Source: Adineta ricciae
Taxonomy: Eukaryota; Rotifera; Eurotatoria; Adinetida; Adinetidae
DNA length: 64,000 bases
NCBI GenBank assembly: GCA_905250025.1
Contig: CAJNOJ010000007.1
Span: 124,001 to 188,000 of the forward strand
Direction: 5' to 3'
Shown here: in pieces, positions 38,452 through 50,100 of the stretch
How the letters are laid out: each line of letters begins with the position of its first letter
How positions within the stretch are numbered: position 1 is the first letter of the stretch
Notes under the pieces: generated by a model
What the model was told of the DNA's origin: nothing
The model's database searches: none
Seen by the model: the letters and a program-made list of their open reading frames with translations, nothing else
Translations under genes and position numbers: made by a program

Positions 38452-41400
38452 TAAACTAACTGATTTTTCCTTTCAATTTTTTTACATTTGGTTTTCTCCC
38501 TGCACTCCCTTTTTTTTAAAATCTTCATCCACGATTTGCTTATTCTTTCTAATTGCATTAACTGTTTCTTTTTCTACTTTGGCTTTCTTTCTCATGTCGC
38601 TCTTTAATCTAGTCGATCAACATATTGATTCTCTATTGAACAGACATTTTCATGCACAAAAGAAAAAAAAACAAAAACTTCTTCTTAGCCTCTCAAATTG
38701 CTCGTGGCAAATTCCACCTACAGAAAACAAAAGACGGATAACATTGGACCTGCACATTCCGGTTTCTTCTCACGTGTCAATGCATTTTTATCTTGGGTTT
38801 CTCGAAGAACACATCCCAGTATTCTTCATTGATTTGCTGTATTAATGGCAAATCTTACCGCACTTCTTTATTACCATTATGCTTACTGTTTTCTACTATT
38901 GAAATCGGTGACAATTTATTCGATTTATTTTTTTACATATTTTCACAAAGCAATTCGAAGATTGATGTGAGCAATCACTCTTCGTTCCAAAATGCAACCC
39001 AAGATCATCTACACAAAAAAAAACCAAGACAAATATACAAAAAAAAAGAAGTTTTTCTATATTTGTTAGATTATTTACGTTGTTTTCGTTGGCATATACA
39101 CAAATTCTATTCTTATATTTATCTCGCTTCAATTTATTGATTGATCGTCTCAATTTTTCAATGACACGTTTTACCGAAGGAGAAGAAGAAGAAGTTCAAC
39201 CGAACAATCTTGAAAATAGGACTATTCTTTGCCTCTTGTAATTCTTTCTCCATTGTTTTTGTTTTCATTTCGCTTCATATTTACGTGTATTACATGTGAA
39301 ATATTCTTTGTGTGCTTTGCATCTATCAGTTTTTCTTTTCTTCTGCGTCTGTCATTCACTCATTCGTTACACACAGTGTCACAAATACCTTTGTTTTGTT
39401 GAATGCGTTGATGTGTACTATTTGTTCATGTGTTTTTTTTCGTACAGATTCACTTTTAGTTGAATTGATTAGATAAAGAGAGAAAGAGAAAGTGAATTAT
39501 ATAATAAAACTTCGAAACATTTACAGAACTTGTCTTCTACATGACGAATAATTCAGTACGGTTACTTCTGCATAGACAGACTGGATCGATTTTCATCCTC
39601 GACGAGCAATTACCGGATTCAGATGGATCGAATATCTCGTTCTAATCCTCTTCTTTAAAACATTACATGAATGTTATCCTCGAGTTATATACTTGCAGCA
39701 CATCTCCAGTCGTGATAACGCACGGTAGACGAATATTTGATGGTGGTTCAAGGTTTGAAATGAAAGAATGTGCTCTTTACATGAAATTATATGCAAATTG
39801 AATGTGGTGTGATAGAAAAAAGACAAGTCGAAAGCGAGTAACATATACATGCACACACACTTGTTACTTTTCATAGATTTCACATCGTTTTGAAAAGGTG
39901 AAAGAAGTTAATCAATGAGAAGTTAATCACATCGACTTCCCGAATGGAATTTATTTACTGTGTTACATAAACAAATATTTATTATCATCAAAAGGTAATG
40001 CTCGCAATTCGCTTTTTATGTTTTATTTATGATTGATCGAAGAGAAAGAAAAGTCATCAAATTTGTCTATTAAATACTTGTTGATGTACTTGAGCATATT
40101 TTTATTAGAAAAATCAATAATGCCTCGTTTTTCTTCAATTATGTCTGTCTTGTTTGATGAGACATCTGGCTCTTTGTAAGGATGATGATGATGATGATGT
40201 ATACTACGTTTGTATATGTCAACAACATCAACTTTGATTTAGCGAGGTCGACATGTCTGTAGCTTTTATTTAGAATGATAATAATGATGATGACGATGGT
40301 AACAACAAGCTAGTCGAGTAATCGACGTATCCGACATTCATAATAGTTGATTGCTGTATGGATAAGCTTAAGTATTATTACTGACGAGCGATGTCTACGC
40401 TGAAAGCTTCATTGCTTTTCTCGATACAGTTATGTTGCTATTCTCTACGATTACAGCATCGAAGAAAACACTATCTAGACTGTAAGGAAGAAAGAGCAGA
40501 CGTGTGTACGATAGAACCAATTCTTGTCTTGTACGAAGACAATTTTTTTCAGTTATCGAATAAAGAAAGCAAAGGAATAAGGTAGAAGAGATTTGATCGT
40601 ATTCTATTACACATCATACGTTCGAACAATTTGTCTTTCAGGTTTTTTCTTCTCTCTCTCTCTTTCTTCCTCACTCCCTCTCGTTTTATTTCAATAAAGT
40701 ATTCGGTGGTATCGTAGATGTCAAATGAAATTAAAGTTTTGATTTTATTCAACAATTATTATTGCTCATACGTATACTTATAGAGGAAAAAAGAACGTCG
40801 ACAACGACAATAGTAAGTGTAACATTCAAATTGGCACTAGACTGTTGAATACCAAGGTAAGCACATGGTACATATATGTATATAGTAGTAATAATTGAAG
40901 TATGTGCACGTCCTACCACTACCACTGCCGTTTACATTGATTTCACATGTGGTTTTAGTATTATAAGTAAAGAGAAAAGAAAATCGAAAGAACATGGATG
41001 CGAATGTTGAGTTACAAGAGAACAAGCTATTTTAAAAGAGAATAGAATTTGATGTAATCCATCAATTCAATAGTATTGAACTGAAGGTTTCTCACGCCCA
41101 CGAAATGTACTTCTCACATGTTCAACATTTCCTTTTCATTGCAAGAGCTATTTTCTGAGGTTAGGATCAAAGTTTTCAGCAAGATCTCACATAACTGGTC
41201 TTCTGCAGAAAAAGTCAACTTTTGTACGATGTATGTGCTTTTTTTTCTACCACGATCAATGTTACATCATTGACTATTAAGAATGGAATTGTTACTTGAT
41301 GTGCCAGTAATCCTGTTGAGTACTCAGCTGGGTCAAATAGGCCAATTAGGATTTGTATTACATACATTACGTGCATAGCGTCATAGCAGATAGAAAAGTA

Positions 41401-41830
41401 AGAAAGTGAATATGGACAATCGTTTGTCTGTTTAGGTGATCTTCGTTCTTTGTCGATCTATATAAATAATGATTCTTCTTTTCTTCGAAGAAAGTCGATA
41501 AACGAAAAAGAATGACAATCTTCTGTAATAGGACTCCCGTCATCTTTTTCGTCTTTACATTTTTCCTTCCTCTTCGTCATTTCGTTGTCGTCATCTTTCG
41601 TTTCTTGCACACATACAGACACATGCACCTCTACTTAACTGTAACAGAATAAAAAGAGCCTCTTATATGGTTTTAAGTTCATAAAACGAGCAAAGAAAGA
41701 TATGAGGTGATCGATTTTGTTTCATTACCTATCTTCTTAGCCGTATTTCTATTTCATCGTCATTTCTCACCCATTACCTTCAAATTCGTTTACGTACATG
41801 CATGTGAATATTTAAACTTTTTATCGAACA
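38452..41830. other. Gene-poor region with simple repeats
   Basis: About 3.4 kb of AT-rich DNA after the giant gene. Frames are short and phenylalanine/lysine rich and look like chance. Simple repeats include a GATGAT tract near 40182-40200 and a CTCTCT tract near 40650-40670. The first part is presumably the giant gene's 3' UTR and the last part the promoter of the HSPA12-like gene. No RNA gene or transposon was seen. Confidence 0.55.
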
Positions 41831-44800
41831 ATGGTCATACCTCATGATACACTAATATGTACGATAGATTCAACAAAGATTCTCTATGTTCTCCGAGAAG
41901 AAACAACATACACATATGATAGAGATGACAATAACAAAGAAGATGGATCATCACAAATTGGTGAGTATGCATGAAAACAGAAGAACTCGATTTTTTTTGG
42001 TCGCTATTCAATTTTCGTGAAGAAAATTAATATCAAGGTTTAAACTTCGCAGTTTAATCCCGTTCAGTAGACATAGTCATTTGAGACTATAGGGATGATT
42101 GCATTTGTATGTCTAAGCAATTATTGTTAACGTAGCAAGACAAGTGTTTCGTGAGTTAAGTGAACATTTTAATGTTGACTGTCTTGTCTTTCTTTCGTTT
42201 TATGCTAGTCTAATCCTTACCTCTCTTTTCAAATAATCCTCTTCTTCGATATGAATCATGTGAACGTCATCATCATCATCATCATCATCGTCTACATCTC
42301 TCGCTGTCGAAACGATTGTAGGAAGGAAGGAGAGAAATGACTACTAGACAGATAACATCCATGATATCAATAAATATGATTGGAATCGATCACCTTGTTG
42401 TCATAAGCACGTATTGTATACGTTATAGAAGTGTTCGTGTTCTCTCTCTCTCTTTCTCTTCTCTTTCTCTCTTATTTTTAACCGCTACTGCTGTTGTTGT
42501 TATTGTGGAAGCAATAATGACTGCAAGACGATGCTGCTCCATCTCCCCGTTCTATATACATCTTAGGTTTGGTCCAGATACGTGTATCCTGAGAGAAAGA
42601 GAGTATGGGATAGTAGGAAAGAACAAAAGAAAAAAGGCAAAGGGATGGAATTGTACAATGACTGGAACAAATCTCTTCTGTTGTCTTCTCTTCGCGAATG
42701 GGCATATATTAGTCTTCCGCATCTTTGCATTTCTCTCCCTCTCTCTTTTGTAGTGTAACTAAAGATAAATGTTTATTTTGTACGTCAAAGCTCAGTAAGA
42801 GAGGAAGAACAAAGATTCATCCTATTCGCATAGTAGAATATTAATTCCGAAGCACATTACGATGATTCAATAGTCTATTAATGATCAAAGTCTATACTTC
42901 AACCTTTTTTTTTCGACAGCTATTGATCCTCTAGGAATAGTGATATGGGTAAGAAGAAAAGTTCATGTCTTTATAGAAACAAACATGGAATTCTTATTGT
43001 TCTTCTTCTTCTTTTAGACTCGCCCGAGATTATGAATATCAATCAATCATTAACTTCTTCTTTATCTCGACCCACCAATGAACCACTACACGAACAGCAC
43101 ATACGAAAAGAAGAATCACATTTTGAGCGAAGTATACCCGACACATATCATCATTCATCATACGAATATCTTGCGTCGACGACTACCAACGTTCCCGTCG
43201 AAGAAGTAAACAACAATAATAACAACAATCAGACTCAAATACCAACTAGTATATCCAATCATCAACGAACAACTTCTCCATCGCATAGATATTTAAATGA
43301 ATATGTCCCACCATCAACATCATACAGTCCGACATCTTACTGCTACTCATCCGGACCGATTCTCGATGAATCTCTCGTTCATTCGTATTCAATGAATCGT
43401 CCAGCACAAGCACAACTATCGACAAATTCACTTTCAGCTTATGTTCCTCAGCAAAATCATAATAATAACAATATGAATCGTCATTCATTACTTCCAGCAA
43501 CATCGGATGATTCCGGAAATGAGTCATCTGTAAATTATCAACAACAATTAACGACGAATACGCATTTTGTTGTTGTTGCTATCGATTTTGGTACTACATT
43601 TAGTGGTTATGCATTTGCATTTACGCGAGATATTGATTCAATTTTAATGATGCGTAAAGTCGATGGCAATGATCCCGGTTTGTTTCTTCTTTTGTTATTT
43701 TTCTTTCTCAATATTGACTTTTCATTGATGTTTTCCCATTGTTAATAGGTGTAATCAATCAAAAAACGCCAACGACGATACTTTTAACGCCACATTTAGA
43801 ATTTCACTCGTTCGGATTTTTCGCACGCGATTTTTTTCACGATCTCGATCCGGACGAAGCGAAACGTTGGCTGTACTTCGAAAAGTTCAAAATGCATCTT
43901 CACTACACTCAAGTAAGAGACGATCTCCTTAGCCGAGCGAATCCTTCGACAAACAAGATATTTACTCTCTAATAGAAAAGAGGTTAGAGTCATTATGCAA
44001 GAAAATAGCAACATATAGATGTGTATATACACACTCCATAGATCATCTCTTACATAATCAAGAGCAGTACGAGAGAAACTGACGACCGTTTAATAGAGCG
44101 AAGAAGAAATGGCACAATCGCATAATTAATGTTTTTGTCTTCGTCCGATTTGTTGTTATTCTATGCTTCGATCATATAATTACACTTCTTCGCTTGAGAG
44201 CGAAACAGTGAAAAGAGAATCACTTTTACTAATGAACAACAGATATAAGCAGCTGTTCGAGTAAACAATGCACATGTCACTAACTTTTTCTCTCATTTTT
44301 TTCTTCTTCTTTGCGTCAAGTAACTACACTAAAAACAATATACATTGATACTTTCTCATACAAACCATAACATACTTGTGTTCTCTGACGCGAGTGCAAT
44401 TAAATCTAACAGCTGTGTGTTATATATAGTCGAAGTTATATAATCAAGTTTGACTTTGATCAAATTTCTTAAACAGGATCTCAATACTCAAACATTAATT
44501 CCAGCGAGTAATGGCCGCAAAGTTCCTGCGTTGACCATTTTTACATATGCATTACAATATTTTAAAGAACACGCACTACGCGAACTTTCGGATCAATCAG
44601 GAACACGATTTGTTAATGAAGATGTTCGATGGGTTATTACTGTCCCGGCTATCTGGAAACAATCAGCTAAACAATTTATGCGCGAAGCTGCTTATCAAGT
44701 ATAGAGCGATATACTTTTGTTCATGACTATATCATTTATATTTCAGGCTGGTATTGCCTCACGTGAATTTCCTGAACAATTACTTATTGCTTTGGAGCCA

Positions 44801-45481
44801 GAAGCCGCATCGATCTACATACGCAAACTTCGTATGCACCAGTTCGTTCCGGATGAGACGCCTGCATTCTCTCGAAACACAGTACGACGTGATCATAGTT
44901 TATTTTCTTCGACAATATCTGATCATTCATCCGCCATTCTGCACGATCCAGAAAAACGTTCGTTATTGTCTGTCATTCGACTGAATATCTAATTGCATTT
45001 CTCATACCTTTTAGTATCAATCGATCAGAACGAGTTGTCCAATCAACAAAATCAGACTTTTGAAGTTTTTCTTGACCGAGGCACGCGTTACATCGTTGTT
45101 GATTGCGGTGGTGGAACAGTGGATATAACCGTACACGAAATGGACAATAAAATGGGAACATTAAAAGAATTGTACAAAGCTACAGGCGGACCGTATGGTT
45201 CAGTTGGTATGACTTTTTTTTTTAGAAAGACAATCATGAGAATAATAAATTGACATTTGTGTTTTTCTTTTTTCGAAGGTGTCGATCAAGAATTCGAAAA
45301 ATTGATGAATGCTATATTTGGTAGTGAAATTATGGATGAATTCAAAATCAAACGACCAGCTGGCTATGTCGATTTGATGATTGCCTTCGAAGCGCGCAAA
45401 CGAACAGCTAGTCCATTCAAGAACAATCCATTGAACATCTCATTACCATTTTCATTCATTGATTTCTATAAGAAGAAAAAG
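41831..45481 (+). CDS. HSPA12A: HSPA12-type Hsp70-like protein, C-terminus missing
   Basis: Best model exons: 41831-41960, 43018-43677, 43749-43912, 44477-44698, 44747-about 44957 (donor uncertain), 45015-45206, 45279-45481. The first exon is a good ATG exon with a strong donor and matching phase, but translation could instead begin at the ATG at 43032. A Ser/Asn-rich leader precedes the Hsp70-like ATPase fold: phosphate-1 [34 protein letters not shown], phosphate-2 [18 protein letters not shown], and [11 protein letters not shown]. All match HSPA12A/B, an atypical Hsp70 branch. Homology stops at the LPFSFIDFY block; some 200-250 C-terminal residues, including the FLVGGFAE adenosine motif, are absent before the ambiguous base at 45797. 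This is either a truncated gene or an assembly break. Confidence 0.85.
41961..43017 (+). other. Long first intron of the HSPA12-like gene
   Basis: About 1.06 kb between a strong donor (GTGAGT at 41961) and an acceptor with a long pyrimidine tract ending at 43017. It contains a CATCAT tract near 42268-42290 and a CT-rich tract near 42440-42475. No other gene is supported. A second long intron (43913-44476) in this gene also holds nothing recognisable. Confidence 0.55.
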
Positions 45482-45887
45482 GTGAATTGATGGGCTCGAA
45501 ATCGATTATCATGCATGCACCTTCGTCTTTCTTTCTTACTCGTCCCTATCAAGCCTGCGAGTTCATGTACATCTTCTTCTCCTTGTTCGTTCCTTTTCCC
45601 ACCCTTCCCCAAGCACACTAGTTTTAGAGCGATGATTAACATCAAATTAGATACCATAAAACACCTCTGTATCCTTAGTTATTGTCGAGTCTTCCTTTAA
45701 AAACTCAAGTGCGTGCGTATGTGGCCAAACTCAACAAGGTGGGAATGGATGTTTTGTTTATACTTATATCTATTCGTGTATTTTCCTTTATTTTTTNAGG
45801 ATAATAATTTTGAACTGATCATTATTCTATAGAAAAACAAATTTAACCGATATTTCGAGATCGAAATTCAAAAAACAAAAGCAAAAA
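45482..45887. other. Gap-flanking sequence after the truncated HSPA12-like gene
   Basis: Begins like an intron (GTGAAT) but no continuation exon is found. It contains an unresolved base at 45797, 91 bp before 5S copy 3. No match to the expected HSPA12 C-terminus was seen on either strand. Confidence 0.6.
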
Positions 45888-46005
45888 GCTTACGACACTC
45901 GGTATTCCCAGGCGGTCACCCATCCAAGTACTAACCGAGCCCGACGTTGCTTAACTTCAGTGATCGGACGAGAACTGGTGTATTCAACGTGGTATGGCCG
46001 TAAGC
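45888..46005 (-). rRNA. 5S ribosomal RNA (copy 3)
   Basis: Identical in sequence and orientation to copies 1 and 2. The minus-strand 3' flank begins TTTTTG, a Pol III terminator. The 5' flank shares ATTTATC-CTATTT (plus-strand reading) with copy 1 but not copy 2. Confidence 0.97.
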
Positions 46006-47182
46006 ATTTATCACTATTTGGAATGTGGTTTATGAGTTTATTTATGTAGAATATGTCGTCTGTGGATTGCACTTTTTCAACACGATTTTACTTACGTTTC
46101 CTGTTCAATTCCTGCCTTAGAAGTGATCTAATCTTTGAAAAGTCGACAATTTTAAGAGATAGAGATTTCATTCGTATTCATGATAGTTAGTAATGTAACT
46201 AAGATCTGGTATGGCGTTCCAGGTTCGCAAATCCGACGACGGAGCTGACTTTGACATCCATTACCTTCAATCTACATACGTTATTTTTCTCTTTTTAATT
46301 GTAGTATTACGAACGGTTCGTCACTATGTACTTGCGTGTTACTGCTTACCAGCATATTGTTTCAGTGGACCTTCTAGTAATTGTCGTTTATCATAAAGAA
46401 AATGAGCAATATATTCAGAAGAACCCGAGCGATTGCTTTTCCTCGTCGCATAGTTGGATGTAGGTTTCATATGGCGTCATAAGAAAGTCTAGTCAACATT
46501 TCAATGCAAGTATTACTCAGTAATTTTTCATGTTTTGGGCACGAGTATTATCCGACTTCGAATTCATAAGTTAACAAGCGTAAAATATGCTCATTTGTCA
46601 GTTCATACTTGTTTGGCAGAGAAAATTTTACAAATTGAAATATTGTTTTCATGAGCGTTTTGAAAGCAAACTTATACAGTATGCTTTTATGCAACAATTT
46701 CTTTTCCTTCTGATATAATTCATTTGAGAGTATCAATGACAAAATGATGTTTAATGATAAGTTTTGAAGGTGAAGTTTATTGAGAAATGAAAGCGACTAC
46801 CTATATTACACAAAAAGCAGTTGATGAAGAATATGGTTCATGTTTACATAGAAGAAGAGAAACTTATGGTATGATTGGAATGAGAGCATAAAAAGAAGAC
46901 AAACATAAATTGAAATGCGTTCATGTTTAGAACATGCTGGAATAAGGAAACGCGTGTTTTTCCAAAGATTATGATAAGAATGAAATGAAAAGTTGAAACT
47001 ACGTACAAATGATATTGACAACAGAAACGATGGAAATGTCTCAAACTATCAATACCACTATAGCATATATAAACTGAGAAGATACAGCAAAAAAGAACAC
47101 AAGAAAAGACTATATTTTTCTCACAGGACAGAAGACAACTGATAAATATAAGTTCATAAACAAGACCGAGAGTTGATTGATT
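46006..47182. other. Gene-free region between 5S copy 3 and prosaposin-like gene A
   Basis: About 1.2 kb of AT-rich sequence with short chance frames. The right end is the 3' UTR of prosaposin-like gene A (minus strand). Nothing else is recognisable. Confidence 0.5.
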
Positions 47183-50100
47183 TTAAATAACGATGTTTTT
47201 ATTTTGCTTCGACCATACGTTCTTTTCACACAATTCAACAGCCTAAAACATTAAAAAAACTTTTAGACATGTTCATCAAGGTATATATTTTTATATTTAC
47301 GTTGCATAATATAGCATTTTGACGACTTGTACACCAATAATTCATACCGAAGATACATTTGCCATAAGGTGTTTTGGTTGACGCTGGAGTTGGAGGAGTT
47401 GATTGGCGACGTGTCGATGTTGATGATAGTTGCGAATTGGTGGCACAAAGTTTCAGGCTTTGACAGGCAACTTTTGGATCGATATCGCTTGATACCATTT
47501 GAACAATATATGGGCCATATTGATTAACAAAATCCTCACATTGTTGTTTGAGGCCAATAATAGCAAATGAATCACACGATTTCTTCAGAGCGGCGATAAT
47601 CTCTTCTTCAGTTTGATTGAGAGCAACTAAACGTTTCACCCGTGAGAAAATAAATTGACAGATTGTACAGGTGGTCTCGCTGCGTACATTTGGTAAACGC
47701 ACATAGTCGTGATTTCCATACGTAATTGGTGCAGGTTTTGCTGTCGTGGTTGTTTCTGCTGGCAGTGAAACTTGACACATTCCAAGATAACGACAAATCG
47801 TATCCGGATCGGCCATTTCAGCAATTAATTCAGCAAGAACTGGTCCATAAGTTTTAACAAATTCAGTGCATTGAGCACGTTCTTTACCTATGGATTCAAA
47901 AGGAAATGTGCATACATTATTCGACCAGATGGTTTTTAAAACTTACTTGGAAGAATACTACACACTTTTTCCAGTGCCGCTTCAACTGCTGCTTCCGATT
48001 TATTAGATTGTAAGACGGCATCCAAATACGACACAACAAAATGGCATAAAGTACATTGTGGAGTGTCATCCAAATTTTTGGTAATGACTCGTTTGATCTC
48101 GTCATCTTTGCTCAATGATTCATGGATAACGGCTGGCTGAACTGTACTAGTTTGATCCTTTTCTGTTTGGCAAATAGTTAATTGCTTGCAGAAATTGCTA
48201 CCCAAATGAAGTTCTAATGTTCGAATATGTGGTCGAAACAGTTCAACTAGCATTTGACATTGCGATGTTTGTTCCGTTGATAAGTGTGAACAAACAGTAG
48301 ACAACGCATGTTCAAGCGATTGATCACTTGGGTCGCGTTTCAATGCAAAATTAATATATGTCGAAACATAATCACAAATACCGCAGGTCGCTTGACTAGC
48401 TTTGGTAATGTGTGACATTTCGACTTTCATTTGTTTGGTGCATAGATTAAGACTTCGACAGACTGTTGATGGATCGAAATGACCAATGAGTGTTGCTATG
48501 ATTGGTGGACCGTAGTTATCGATTAATTCATGACATTGTTTTTGAAGTGTTGCTGGCATGTCGTTACAAACTTTCTGAAGGCTTTGTTCGATTTCTTCTT
48601 CAGTCGATTTTTGATGAATGTAATTCGAAAGAATGTTCATAACGTATTCGCAGAGAATACAAGTTGAGTTGGAGTCGTTGACTACTTCTGGCTCAGGTTT
48701 CTTATGTAGCACGACAACGGATGTATGTGGTAAATGTTTTTCCAATGTTTGTTGATCATGTTGAAGCGAATGTGTAAAGGTATTTAGGACTTCTTCGCAA
48801 GATTGTTGAAAAGCACCCATATTGGCACATAGACTTGAGACATTGCAGAAGCCAAGGCGTGTGCAAAATTGCTTAGCGTCAACATCATCGATACATGAAT
48901 CAACTTGTTTTTCTGTGTCTTGCCAATATTTACGACATTGATCTTTCGACGGGCAATAGTCACAGGCGCGAATAAATACTGCAATGACTTTGTCAACAGT
49001 GCCCTTGGCACACTCTTTCTTTTGGTTGATACTATCGACGCAGCATTGACATTTATCACGGCTACATTCATCTAAACAAAACAAAAAAAAATTGAATAGA
49101 ATTGTTTCTGTTTTAGTTCAATGGAATAGATGCACTTACTGAGATGTGCAGCAGTGAAGAAATTGGCTGTTTTCTTTTCGCCAATCTGCATTAAATCTCT
49201 GATGTTGTAATTAATTTTCGTTGTTTCGATTTGCTTTCGATTTCCTCGGATCATTTGTTTGCACAATGTTTCAAACGGACCAAGTGTTGAGCAAACATTC
49301 TTATCCAATTCATCTTCTAAGAATTTTTCGAATTTGTCAAAATCCATGTTGCTCGTTGATGAACAGAAACCAATAGCGCTACATGTTTGTTTAGGATCAA
49401 ATTGTTTGACAGATTCTTCGAATGAATTTTGAATTTGTTTGACGAATACTTGGCATTGTTGGCCAGCAAAGCGCTGACATAGATCATCGAAATAGTTGGC
49501 AACGCGATCAATACCACGTAGAATAACATCCTTCCGTTGTTGCAGACGTTCTATACATGTAGTACATTTATCTGTTTCAGTCATACGGTGTGATGAAGAA
49601 CAAAGACGAATGTTTTGGCAGAATTGCGTTGGATCAATACTGTCGACATAGGATTTTAAATTGTCAAAGCGTCGGTTGTAGAAATCGCGACATTGATCTT
49701 TTGCTGAACAACGTTCACAAGTGCGAAGAAGCACATCACGAATAGATTCCTAGAAGGAGAACACGATCAAAAATTGCAAGTCAAGCAGAATTCTTACCAA
49801 AGAGCTGATCCAGAAATCTTTCGATGATTGAACTGCGTTCTTACATGATTGACAAACATCAGCATGTACACCTGTAGCCATTTGTTCACGTAAGTCATCA
49901 TCAATCAATTTAGGATTATTAGCTAATAAAGCCGTGTAAGCATAAGCATATCGATGAGCTTGCGGTGATGCGATGAAATGTTCGCACATTGGTCTCAATT
50001 GTCCGAATTGGAAGCAGACATCACTTTTCAAACCGGCTTCCAAACGTTGATCCAAAGCTTCAATTGATGAGCCGATATGATGGTTTGAGTTCAGTAATAG

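Noticed and set aside
42240-42480. CATCAT and CTCTCT tracts as a possible CRISPR or functional tandem array
   Set aside because: Plain microsatellites without unique spacers, in a eukaryotic intron.
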